Positions 1 through 11,097 of a stretch of 64,000 nt of DNA are shown here, piece after piece. Source of the DNA: Oikopleura dioica. Lineage: Eukaryota; Chordata; Appendicularia; Copelata; Oikopleuridae. How positions within the stretch are numbered: the stretch's first letter is position 1; each line of letters starts with the position of its first letter. The position numbers and the translations under genes were made by a program. The notes beneath the pieces are model-generated. The model had not been told where the DNA came from. It worked only from the letters and a program-made list of their open reading frames with translations, and ran no database searches. The stretch lies in the NCBI GenBank assembly GCA_907165135.1, contig OU015568.1, forward strand, positions 15,077,208-15,141,207, given 5' to 3'.

Positions 1-434
1 AACTTTGGTATCATCGTTGAAGACACCCTTAATTTGTCAATTAATCTCTTCGCTACTCTTTTTTGCGTAAGTTTATGTACGTCATAAAGCAAATGCGCAT
101 TTGGGCACGCTTACTAAGCGTCGCTTAGAGTGGGCTTGGGCGTCGTTTAGCTATTTGAGGTGGTCTTCTTTCGCCGCGTCGTTTGACGGGGCGTAAAGAC
201 TACGGTCAATAAAGACAAGAAGATTTGTATTTGGCACTGAGAGGCCACTGTCATCGGGATCCCACCCGTGGTTTTTTTTTACTTACTGAGCGAGAATTTT
301 TTTGAGAAAAAAAAAGAAGAAAAGAAGGAGAAAAGTTTTGAAGACAAAAGAAAACTCATAAAACAGCTAGAACGGAGCAAAGAATAGAGAATTAGTTTTG
401 AAAAGACAAGAGAGTAACCCATCTGACAGTAGAA
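1..434. other. 5' flank, no gene seen
   Basis: No convincing coding exon. A purine-rich stretch (about 300-420) leads into the ATG at 435 and may be 5' UTR or promoter-proximal sequence. Confidence 0.4.
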
Positions 435-495
435 ATGGACGTCGACGAAAACGGCAACCAGTCTGGCGATGACGCGATGGACATTGACGATTTGC
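435..495 (+). CDS. Candidate alternative first exon of the PKA regulatory subunit
   Basis: A 61-nt open exon starts at ATG 435, encodes an acidic peptide beginning MDVDENGNQSGDDAMDIDD, and ends at a GTGAG donor at 496. It ends in phase 1, as does the exon at 1598-1775, so either could splice to the acceptor at 2377/2378 of the PKA-RII gene. Like the other first exon it holds no helical dimerization/docking domain. It could instead be the first exon of a separate small gene using the short open stretch ending at 1029. The phase match is seen; use as an alternative start is inferred. Confidence 0.4.
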
Positions 496-911
496 GTGAG
501 TTACAGTCTTAAGAATTTATAAATTGAAATTATCAAAATTGAAATTTCATATTACTAAATTGTATTTTCTCCATTAATACACCTTATTTTTGACGTAAAT
601 GCAGAAAATACATGTAGCTAATCTTGAATAAAGAATCTCGGATACAAATATGAAAATTGAGATCTCACATCTTGACCCCAGCTGACAAGGAGCTAATTAA
701 AAGATATTTTCGGCGATAAACGTAAATTTTATACTATTTTATATAGGCACCTTGTCTGACGCTTGTCAGATAGGCATCAAGAATCAATTGAACTGTGAAT
801 AGAAAAATGAACTTTCCTTTCAAGAAGAGGAGTTTTCCGTCTTACGCTTCTTCTCGATTCTGATAGAAAAAGTTAACAAGCCGATAACATTTTCATAAAT
901 TTGGAAAAAGT

Positions 912-1029
912 TCCGAAGTGGCCGGAATCCGAAATTCTGAGCAAGTTCAAGATCGAGGCGCCACTAGAGGGTCGAAAAAGGCGCTCATCAAAGGAGGAGC
1001 CGGCGGCGCGTGTGCCCAAGGGCGTGTGA
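912..1029 (+). other. Short open stretch, possible terminal exon
   Basis: A GC-richer patch reads PKWPESEILSKFKIEAPLEG and continues through a basic segment to a TGA at 1027-1029. Its phase would allow splicing from the 435-495 exon, giving a protein of about 60 residues. No family is recognised and the acceptor is weak, so it may be chance. Confidence 0.2.
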
Positions 1030-1597
1030 GACACCTTCAGGCGGATTCGAATGATTTTAGCCTTAGGCGTCGTCTTTCTTTTTGCTAAAACCGCCTTTTA
1101 TGGGAGAGTAAATGACGTCCCTCGCAACTGCCAAGGGCCTGCTCGAACTACATTTTCATAAGGCACACAGAGACGACCAGAAAAAATAAATTCACCATTT
1201 TAAAATCAAGAGTGTCTCTAGAACGCCGATTATTTATTGTTGAAGACAAGGAGGAAAAATAAGAGAGATTCAGTTGAGAAGCGGCAAAATAGGAAAAGGG
1301 CGCATTTTTGATTGATTACTTTTTTTGTAAGAAAATTTTTTATATAAGCCATAAAAATGATAATCGTTGTTAATTATTGACCAAGAAAAAAATTGGGGTT
1401 TATTGAAAATCCAGCAAAAATTTATTGAATTTTTCGAAAGTTTTTTTTTGAAAAAAGTGTTCTGAAAATTGATTTTTTTAGCTGGATTCTATTTACTTTC
1501 CACGGTCATAATCTCGAGTAATTGATTATTTTAACTCTTAGAGCTTAGAGCGGAGGCGATTTAGTTTTTACACTGAAGCAAGCCTTTTTTGAAAGAG

Positions 1598-4500
1598 ATG
1601 AATTTTAAAAAGCTCCTGCCTTGTTGGAACAAGGACAAGGCTGCTCAGGCGGAGCAGGAGCCGGCCACTGAGCCGGAGATCAAGCAGAGCGAGGAAAACG
1701 CCCCAACTCTTAAAAACTCGAAAATCTCGAACTCACAGTCAAACGCCAGCTCGGTCGATGACGAGCCAGATGAAGGTAGATATTTATTGGCTTGACCTTA
1801 CTCCCCTCGCACACTCGCCGCATTATTTATCTTCGACTCTAATGGGTTCAAAACTGATCACTTTTCAAACCAGTTTATCTTCGTTTTCTTTAAATTATCA
1901 ATCTTTCGGGTAAAAGTGGAGGTTTACAATTGTCAATCAAGAGCCGGCTTTTCAGGCGGATTATGCTCATTTTTGAGTTGTCAAATATTATTTAATCCGT
2001 TGAAAACACATTAAAAATTGCGTTTTCTTTGAGTAAAAACACACTTTAACAAGCTTTTAATCATTAAAAATTGCTATAATTTTACAAAATAGACGTCTAT
2101 AGTCCCAAAATAGACGTCTTACAAAACAGCCATAAACTAAAATGCATTTTTGCGATATATTTTAGTAATTTACAATTGTTTAAATTTAATTTTCATCAAA
2201 CGTAGTACGTAAATCAAGGCCCGTTTCTTACTTTTTATGTGAATATTAGTTTGATTTATTGAATTAAATTACTCTTATCGAGTGAAAAGTCCAATTAACT
2301 ATTGCGTTTTACAAGAGAAAATTAGGCGCATCAGTTCCAATTTTCGGATCATAAATCAAATTAATTGTATTTTTCAGAGGAGCTTGAAATGCTGAGAAAA
2401 TACCAAGCGAGAACTGGTGGTGGGCGAAAGTCCGTCGCTGCCGAACGATACAATCCCGACGAAGACGACGATGAGCCACTCAAGGTCGTGCCAAAGACAG
2501 ACTCTCAGCGCGAGCGATTAAAAGAAGTTTCCAACAAAATTATGCTCTTGAATAGACTAGATGAGGTATTCCCACCATTCAAAGTACGAAAACAAGCGCC
2601 ATTTAGGAACAACTGACGAACGTTATCAACGCAATGGAAGAACGTAAAATCAACGTCGACGACATCGTCATCCAACAGGGCGCCGACGGCGACAACTTTT
2701 ACGTGATCGACAGGTGGTTTTACCCATTTTTGCATTTATCCAACCATTTTTCAGTGGAAAATACGATGTTTATATTAATAAAGAAAACGGGCCGGAGCAA
2801 GTGTTTACGTATAACGACTCTGGTTTCTTCGGCGAGCTTGCTCTGATGTACAACACCCCGCGAGCTGCAACTGTCAAGTGTAGCAAAGCTGGAGTCATTT
2901 GGAGTCTTGTAAGTTGTCCTAAGCTGATTAAGGTTTTCTTGCTGTTCCGTCATCCTGGGCTCGGAAGCCTGTGTAGAAAATCTGAGTCAGGGTCTGAAAG
3001 CACGGAAATGAAAAGCCGCGTAGCGGCTTTTTTAAAAACGAAGTCGCGAAGCGGCTTCGCCAACATTACCATTACGATCTTTTAAAAATTCTGGCGAAGC
3101 CGCTTTGCGGCTTCGTTTTAAAAAAAGCCGCTACGCGGCTTTTCATTTCAGTGCTTTCAGACCCTGACTCAGGTTTTCTACACAGGTTGCCGAGCCCAGC
3201 CGTCATCGGACCGGAACTTTTCTTTTGAATAAATTAACAGATGTTTGAGAAAAAAAGAGCGGCTAAATAATTAAAAAAGCGTCGTGAGAAAACGGCGATT
3301 CCGCTTCGGATTAATCTTCATTGAATTGAAATTAATGCTGCTATTTAGGATCGAAAAACATTCCGTCAGATCATCGTCAAAGCAAATGCCAAGAAGCGAT
3401 CACAGTACGAGGCCTTCCTTCAAACAGTCGAAATTCTGCAAAACCTTGATGTAAGACCACTTTAGTTTTTGGCTAATTTTGACTTTGATTTTGTAGGAAA
3501 ATGAGATCTCGAAAGTGGCCGACGTCATGGAAGAAAAGAAATACAAATCTGGAGAAGCAATTATCAGACAGGCGAGTACAGTTATAGATTCATTTATAGT
3601 ATAAATTTTATACAGTGACTGTATACGGTATATAATTTCGCCCGTGCATTTTGATCGTTTCGTCCCGTAGCCACTCGCAGCAAATCACCCCTAGCTCGTT
3701 GGCTGCCTGGCTAAATATTGATTCGCCGCGTAATCAATTCAAACTTATACAGTCAGCTTTACCAATTATTCCAATTTAACGTCGCGCATCTTCAGGGAGA
3801 CGAAATCGATGCTGGCTCCTTTGTCTACTTCCTCATCTCTGGAACTTGTAAAATCCATCTCAACATCGATGTAAGTCTACCATTTCAATTAAGCTTTATC
3901 AATTTTAAAAGCTGTAAATTGATAAGAGAAAATTAACATTTCTTCCAGGAGAAGCAAGGAAAACAGGTTTGTTGGTTTTCATCTTGTGTGGTTTCAATCA
4001 ATTGCGAATCAGAAAATCTAACCAAAAATTAACTCACTATTTTGGACAAATCAAAATTTAGATTTTTTCATTTCTAACTAAAAATTTCTACTAGCACGAG
4101 TGGTCGCTTTCTTTTCTGAAAAATGAATCCAGAGCACTAAAATTTGAAAATTCCTTTGGATTCATTTTTCGAACTTGAACTTTCTACCAGTAGTTGCAAA
4201 GAATAGACTTTCACGTAAACACTTCAGGGAGAGGAAAAGGTGCTTGACAAAGTTCTCCAATCCGGCCAATGCTTTGGCGAAGTGGCACTCATCACAAAGG
4301 CTCCTCGAAACGCGACGATCATTGCCTCCGAAGATGTCAAATGCGGAGGTAAGCGGGTCTGAAATCGCTAGAAAATGGGGCCTATTAGGGGGCATCTCCT
4401 CATCTTGAGAAAAAAACACCTTATTTTTTCATCTCAAGGAGGTGTTCCTTTTTAGGAATGTCAGGTGATTGAAATATGTCACAAAATTTATTCAACAAAA

Positions 4501-4758
4501 AATAATTAATTTTCTTTTCCAGAATATATTAACACTCCGTAATTTTTATGGGCAATAAATTAACTTTTCATTAATATTTGTGAATGTTTTATAGCCAAAA
4601 ATGGTCTTTTTTAAATCATTGCTATTCATTCATTTCTAGTTTTGGATGTATCTGCTTTTGAACGACTGCTTGGCCCTTGCAAAGAAATCATGAACCGAAA
4701 CATCGACAAGTACGAAGAAGAGCTTGCGGCGCTGAAGGAACTCAAGATCAGCGACTAA
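1598..4758 (+). CDS. PRKAR2: cAMP-dependent protein kinase type II regulatory subunit
   Basis: Ten exons (1598-1775, 2378-2565, 2607-2713, 2755-2908, 3349-3450, 3497-3571, 3796-3870, 3949-3966, 4228-4348, 4640-4758) give an uninterrupted 378-residue protein. It binds and inhibits the PKA catalytic subunit and releases it on cAMP binding. The inhibitor segment [12 protein letters not shown] has Ser at the phospho-acceptor position, the type II feature. Two cyclic-nucleotide-binding domains follow, with [14 protein letters not shown] and [14 protein letters not shown] phosphate-binding cassettes, then the C-terminal helix around AFERLLGPC. The first exon ([14 protein letters not shown]) is not the usual dimerization/docking bundle, so AKAP anchoring may be lost or encoded elsewhere. 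Intron 6 starts with GC; exon 8 is only 18 nt; intron 4 carries a hAT-like element. Confidence 0.93.
2955..3199. mobile_element. hAT-like non-autonomous element, family 1, intact copy
   Basis: 245 bp with near-perfect terminal inverted repeats of about 48 bp starting CTGGGCTCGG and ending CCGAGCCCAG. The 8-bp duplication CCGTCATC flanks it at 2947-2954 and 3200-3207, typical of hAT transposition. The interior is a chain of hairpins (GCCGCGTAGCGGC and similar). There is no ORF, so movement would need a transposase from elsewhere. It lies in intron 4 of the PKA gene. Related copies: 16996, 36587, 40863 and 62250. Confidence 0.9.
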
Positions 4759-5554
4759 GCGTACTGACCGTTGACTGTATCTCTCTTCATTCTGAGTACC
4801 GATGACCTCCTTCTTCAACTCTTCCTTGAACAACTCCAAAAACACTTGTTCGTTTGCCCGATAATTTTTGACAAGAATGTACAAGTCCACCTTCAAACAA
4901 TATTATACGCTTCCTGATACCAACTAAGCTTTTGCGAAAAAGAACAGACAAAAAACAACAATCAGTCGAACGGCTGATTTTCGTGTGTAAATATTCTTTT
5001 CAAGAGTTATATTTAATTTCCTATCAATAAATCTACAGAATAAAAGTATTCATTGAATAGTCGTCAGATTGTCAGGGCAGGTGTTTGCGGTGGATATCTA
5101 ATTGGCTGTAATATGGTCTTATGATGTCATATTGTTAAATAAAATCGACATAATAATGATAGCTCAATTTTTTAGTGTTTAGGGTTCGAGAAAAAGCCTG
5201 AAAGTAAAGCTGCTTACATGAAAAAGTGTAAGGCCAAATGTGCCGCCAAATTTTAAATAATTATGATCATCAGATAGGATTTCAAAAGATTGTTAGATAG
5301 ACAATCTATCAATGACACCTTGTATGATACCATCAGTACTATCAGTAGTACTCATTCAGTTCAAAAGATTATTTTTGACTAATTAAGCTTATAGCTTTCT
5401 CTGTAACCTTTCTGTAAAGATTTTTCTCGAACCCTTATATTACAAAAAATAAACGCTAGAAAAAAAACCACATATCATACCGTATACCGTATACATAATA
5501 TTCTGTATATTAAAGACGGTATATTATTTACAGTTTATAAAATGTAGGTAATTG
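4759..5554. other. Intergenic, AT-rich, no gene seen
   Basis: PKA 3' UTR with AATAAA-like words near 5025, then AT-rich DNA with no convincing coding potential. Confidence 0.4.
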
Positions 5555-5559
5555 ATGAA

Positions 5560-5691
5560 TCATCGACCATTTCCTGATCGAGAACATCCGCAACCACAAT
5601 TTCCACAGCAGTCTCCCATGCACCCACCAGTTGGAATCCAGTTGGTTGATCCACAGGAAGAGCACTCGGAAACCCAGCTATCGTCAGACAT
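5560..5691 (-). CDS. Candidate 43-residue Cys-rich microprotein, or antisense to a plus-strand exon
   Basis: The minus strand has an ATG at 5691 directly after an acceptor-like TTTCAG, the pattern of a trans-spliced operon start, and an ORF to TGA at 5560. The peptide holds eight Cys, with the tail CMGDCCGNCGCGC. The plus strand over the same bases is also open from ATG 5555 to about 5701, giving a His/Pro/Gln-rich peptide before a GT donor. Only one is likely real. The minus version sits just downstream of the gene ending at 6003, which suits an operon. No family recognised. Confidence 0.3.
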   Translation of the reverse strand: MSDDSWVSECSSCGSTNWIPTGGCMGDCCGNCGCGCSRSGNGR

Positions 5692-6002
5692 TCTGAAAGG
5701 TCCAGTTCATTTTTCTCAAAGTCAAAACTCAAGCAAGCAAATAAAACTGAACAAAATCTTTCTCTTGTATGGTCTCTTAACTTCATAATTAAAAATCTGA
5801 GTGAAAATATTTTGCAAACGGACTTTTGCGGCGGAAAAGAGCATGTTTTTCGACCAGAGTTCACCCAAGTTCTAACCGTCAAAATTGAAATTTCAGAAAA
5901 ATAGAATGTTTATTAGAAAAAGAAAAACTGAAATGCACAGAAAAACGAAAATGCACAGCATACAAGCTCTTGTGTTCCCTCAATCGTACTGCAAGACACA
6001 GT

Positions 6003-9000
6003 TTATGGTTCGAAAGCATCATTTTCTTCGCCTTCGAGTTTCGGGGACACAGTGCCACTACGGCGGCTTCTGACGCTTGCTCGACTTCGTACACTAGCCG
6101 CAGCTGAGCTTACTCGGCTTCGGATGCTTTCTGCTCTTTACAAGGGATGCAAAGAACTCTAGATAAAATCTTTCAATGAGCAAACTCAAGAATCATTTAC
6201 ATTTTGATCCCTTTTCCTGCTAGAGCGCATAGAAGCTGCTCTCGTCAATTGTGGAGACGCAGGTGGTGGAGGAGCAGGAGCTCGTTTCTTCTTCTTTTCA
6301 ACTGATTTTGGCTTTCTAGGGTAGCAATTAGACCAAGAACTAAACTCAAGAAGTACTTACCGAACGGCTGCTTCTTCATAATTGTTCTGCTTCCTCATCA
6401 CAGCAACCTTGACATCGGGCAAAAGCTTCGCGTTGGAAATATCACCAAACACCTCAATAATGGCGCCACTTGGCAATCTCAGAAACTGCCGGTAGATTTC
6501 GCGCAGCCCGTCGAGATGCACGGTAAAGATTGCCACGTGTACGGTGACCTCGCGTTTGAAATCTTCAAATCTCTCGTCGAACGACTTTCTGCTCGTTCCG
6601 TCCTCGCTTTCGTCGTCTTCTTCTTCCCAAATAAAGTCGTTGACGACTGTTTTGCGAGTTTCACCTTCGTTACCGCGCCAATTTTCGCTCTTTCGGCAAA
6701 TGTGAGCGAGTTCTTTAGCTGAAATTTCCAAGTCGAAAGGAATGACATAATCTTCATCTTCTCCATGCAGCCGGTGATAGGTATCCAAGAGTCTCCCATT
6801 ATTATGAAGTTTAAGGAAGTAAACATAGAGGACCGTAGAAGCAAGAAGCATCAAAACAAGATAGACAAAGATCGTAATCGGAATTCCTACCACGCCATTT
6901 CCAGAGACGCCCTTAAAGTGCCAGTAGATTTTGAACGCATCTCCAATCGGAATATCATCGTTTGAATAAGCATCGTCGGTGCCGAAACGGCCAAGAATGC
7001 AGTCAACGATGAGAATGGCGGCCGGGTCCAAAATGCACCAGATGCCGTAGATCAAGATCGTTTTTGAGAGGATTCCAGGAAATGCGCCAGATAGGCGAAT
7101 GAAGAGAAAGGCGAAGAATGCGAGGAGGGAGAAGACGAGTATATTGAACAAGGGGCCCATAAGAACTACGCCGACTGTCATGCCTGTTGATAGACGATCT
7201 TCTTGGTACGATAATTCGACTGAAAAAGAGTTTTTCTTCAGAAGAGAATCAATTGACCTTACCTGTCCAGGGAAGAAACTCAAACTTCGCAGGTGGAAAT
7301 CCCGCAGCATTGACCATCATCCACTGGCCAATATAATGAATGTAAACCCGTGGGAAGAAAATCAACACAACGAGCAGCATAAAAGTCCAGAATTCGATCG
7401 TGCGCACCTTGCATGGAAATATTAATATGGAAACAGAGCGTTGTTTCTGTCCAGGAAGAATATGTTTTCTCATTTTTCCCAAATTAGTAAAAACATGTTC
7501 GCACACGTGTTTACCTGAGAGATGCCGAGCTCGGACCGGAACATTCTTGAACAGTACGTTAGGCGTTCGCGACCGACCCCTACAAGAAGAGAGTAATAAT
7601 TCCAGTGCTTCGTCAAAAATAATTACTATTAAAAGTTCACGAGAATTTTCTCTGATGACGTACCGATAACCTCACGAGTTGATTTCATATACTCGTTCAT
7701 GACAGAAAATCGATGCTGCTCAAGTGTTTCCAGGTGATTGTATTTTTTCGGCTAGGAACACAGTAATTTTCTTGATAGTGGACTCAAAAACCTGGGAGCG
7801 CTCCAAAATCTTATTGATAGCTTCATTCTTTGGCAAAAGTGCAGTGACTTGATCCGAATATTTCAAAGCAGGAGATGTGTAGTGATGCTTGTAGTAAAGA
7901 CCATCAGCACCTTCTACCGCTTCCCAGTCTTCCTCGTCATCTGTATCGTAGTCCGACCCTTCAGCTTTTTGCATCTTAGAAATTGCCATGCGACTTCCGA
8001 TCGTCATTGTCTTTATTGTCTTTGAATTCTCGACCTCCTTGTCTTCAAACGATGCCTTTGATAGATATGTTGCCGCACGGGATAATCCAAGCTGACTTTT
8101 CTCCTTCTTCAGAAGTTCCTAAGAGCGTTCTAATATGACTCGATTATCAGAGATTTTGAAAACCTGTGGTTTCGATTGCGCCAAACTGCTATAGTTATCC
8201 TTTTCATCCAACACCTTCAAAACTGGTTCTCCGTCAACGGACACCGGCTCGTTTGTTTTAAGTCGATCTTAAGAGTGGTTCAAGCATTTATGTTGAAATA
8301 ACGAAACATAGTCTTTGCTGATCCTTCCCTGGCGAGTTCAAAAGCCCAGACGTAAATTGCAGTTCTACTTCATATTCTTTCTGGCCAGCCAAAAACCTTG
8401 GAAGACGAACAATCTCAAAGTAGATATTTGCCAGCCAATGGTCTAAATCAGCGGAGATAAGCTGTTCTATGCGCTCATGCCGATCAACCTGCGAATCCAT
8501 GTGGCCACGGAGCAAGGGAGCCTTGAATTTGCCAGAAATGATGTCAAAATTTGCGTCGCAGATTGGAAACGCGCCCCAAGCCACTGCCACATCTGTTGGC
8601 GACTGTGAACCTCGTAGGAGAAAAAGCTCGAAGGTCAGGATCATCCCAGGCTTGAGATCGACTTTTGCTGGAGCCACAGTGTAGACGGACTGATCAACTT
8701 TCATTTCTTGGGCAAAAAACTTTCCAGTATGCGCGACAGGAAGTGTCGAGTTGCCCCAACGCTTCGACTCTATGGAAAGGCATGATTATTATCCGGCTTA
8801 CAAATCATCATGACGCCTGATGAAGTCGAAGAGAGGGGTTATCATTCGGGCCTATGATTCGAGCCATCCAATATCTCTAGAATCTGAGCTAATGGTTAGG
8901 GTTAGGGACCGGGAACTCTTAAAGGGAGTCTGGGGGGCGAAGCCCCCTGGTTAAGGTCTTAGGTGGGGGGTCCCGGGGGCGTAGCCCCCTGGGTTAGGTT

Positions 9001-10237
9001 TAGGCTTAGGGGCAGGCCGAATGATAACCCCCTACTACCGATGAAGTTCATATCCTTTTTCCTAGTTTACTCCACTGCATGGGATGGCCACCAAGCCGGT
9101 CGTAGAGTGAGACCATTATTCCATATTTTCCGATTGGGATCTTTTTTCAGGCTCAACAGGAAAACGAACATGTGCGGGTTTTTTCCGACATGAGAAAAAG
9201 TCAAATGACTGTGCACTAGGATGGAAAGACACTTCCTCAACAGATTGAGCCTCTCCTTGTCTTTCAGCCCTCTGACGCAATCGATCTTGATCTGAATAGG
9301 CTGGGGCGTTCTTGTCCATTCTACTCGCCATCGCCGATCACGTGCACCGCCATATTGCTCGGAAGCGATACGTAGATCTCCATATAAGGTCTTCACTTCC
9401 GCTTGTCGTTCCTCTATGGCTTTGTTAAGCTGGGACTCAGCCTGGCTGAACGCCTTCCCCATTTTTTCCTGCTCGAGCCTTGCTTTCAGAAGCAGCAGCT
9501 TCTTCTTTTCTGAAATCAACGCAATCTTCTTCTTTGTCTCGTCGTTAAGCTCTTTCCTCGCTTCTGCAGCACGCTCCTCCAGGATCTGCTCTCTTCTTCT
9601 TTGGATTTCCGCCTCATGACGCGCCCTTTCAAGTTCCGAGTCCATCCTGCGCTTTTCCTCCTGCAAGAGATCTTCTGCATTCACAGAGCTCACGTGAAGC
9701 ATATCCTCTTCAATCTCAATGTGAAAGTCTTTGAGAACTTCTTCGACATTGACGCCAGTAGATTCAAGCGCGACGCGGACTTCTTCGAGTTGCCCTGCGA
9801 CTCGTTCAGCTTCTTCGTTGGTGTATTGAACCGACTCATCATCGAGTGCCTACAATTTCATAAAACTCCAATAAATTGCGTTCGAAAAAGTGACAATATC
9901 CGCAGTAAAACGTGCCAAAAAACTACCATGAAACGTGCCAAAAAACAAGGTTATAAAAAAAAAAACAAATAAAAATAAGTCAGAAAATTTGAATATATTC
10001 ATGAGATTTCTAAAACAATTTACACCATAAAACGAAGATTGTAAAAGTCACCTTTTCTAAGTCTTTAAAATCGGCTTCAAAGTTCCATTCTTTCTCCTCA
10101 AAAGAGTGTCTCTGGTTCAGTTCTTTTTCCAAATCTTCGATATTAAATTGCTCCTTCGGCACTTCATTCTCATGCTGTTCGTTAATAATCTCTGGCTGAG
10201 GAAGGTCTGGCGGTTGAATCGGAACCGCTTCCTCCAT
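6003..10237 (-). CDS. Coiled-coil / beta-rich / multi-pass membrane protein, family not recognised
   Basis: Exons 10237-10052, 9849-9256, 9140-9062, 8769-8308, 8267-8164, 8118-7792, 7751-7664, 7579-7515, 7407-7263, 7219-6361, 6315-6211 and 6135-6003 give about 1048 residues. Order: acidic N-terminus; long Glu/Lys/Arg coiled coil (about 100-230); a beta-rich, perhaps C2-like region with MVSLYDRLGGHPMQW and LPRFLAGQKEYEVELQF; then a membrane block with about five hydrophobic helices starting EFWTFMLLVVLIFFPRVYIH; and an SR-rich tail. It looks like an old metazoan family that I cannot name. Introns 2 and 3 are best read as GA-AG; a GT donor at 9217 for intron 2 would add 13 residues. The tail needs a GG-AG intron; the canonical donor at 6200 instead gives an end at SSLHPL. 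The start of the 7407 exon is uncertain. Confidence 0.75.
8827..9039. mobile_element. hAT-like non-autonomous element, family 2
   Basis: 213 bp flanked by the 8-bp duplication GATGAAGT (8819-8826 and 9040-9047). Subterminal inverted repeats read GGGGTTATCATTCGG and CCGAATGATAACCCC; the outermost 7-8 bp match poorly. The interior has TTAGGG-type tracts and a GGGGGCGAAGCCCCC hairpin. It lies in intron 3 of the minus-strand gene; without it that intron would be about 71 nt. The right end recurs at 20390-20411. Confidence 0.8.
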
Positions 10238-11097
10238 TTTCTCGTTACTTTTTGAGAAAAGAAGCGATTTGTAAAATTATCGTCCTTAGAAGATCGAAAT
10301 GTAAATAGAAATGAATTGCGCTGCGTGCTGCGTAGTCATAGCGAAAAACGATTGTTTGAACGTCGATCGACAATGGACTTCTAATTGTCTTTCCTTCTTT
10401 CGCTTTTTCAGACAGAACTTTATTTCGCGTTATCCGAACAAGCAATTTTCCTTCGAAAAAACTATGATGCCTAACATTAGTAACCAGGGAGAGGTCAGAC
10501 TGATAAGAATCAAGTTCGATCTGCTCCCCCGCTGAGAATTTTTCGCACCGTGCGCCCTCTTTTAGAACCTGTTTGAGATATAAAACTGGGAATGCAAAAT
10601 GATATCCATCCAAACAGATGAACATTATTTTTTTTTCTAAAATGAAGCGAAAAAGTTAAAAAGAGATGAAGAAGAAAGAAAAAAATGATGAAAGAAAAAA
10701 AGACAATAATTTCAACTGTAAAATGAATCATTATTTCTTTTAACATTGTCGCCATCATTGCCTTCAGAATTAATATCAAATAAATTTCAAAAGTGAATAA
10801 AGAAGGATATAATTATTATTTTTCCCACAAAAGCAAATTCGGTCGAGGACAATTCATGCGTAAACTGAATGAAAAAGGATGATAATGGAGGAGGTGCAGC
10901 GCTCCTGGCCTCCGGGCGATGCTGGTGTAACTGAAACCAAATTCTCAGCGCTTCAACTTTTGCGCGGCTTTTATTTACCGACAAAATCATCGGACATTTG
11001 TCTTTTTCAACCGACCGCTTTGGTCCCTCGAGTGCACTGCTCCATCGATCGATTTTCAATTTCGAGAGATTCTTGCTTCGCGAAGAATAAATTTATT
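10238..11097. other. Divergent intergenic region
   Basis: Shared upstream region of two divergently transcribed genes. It contains AT-rich and Lys/Phe-rich ORFs typical of low-complexity DNA and no convincing exon. Promoters of both genes are expected here but no core element stands out. Confidence 0.4.

Noticed and set aside
9217-9255. Extension of the membrane-protein exon to a GT donor after KCLSIL
   Set aside because: It is possible and in phase, but inserts 13 residues in an otherwise compact motif; the GA-AG join gives KDK-IPIGKYGIMVSLYDRLGG, which reads more naturally. Kept as an alternative.
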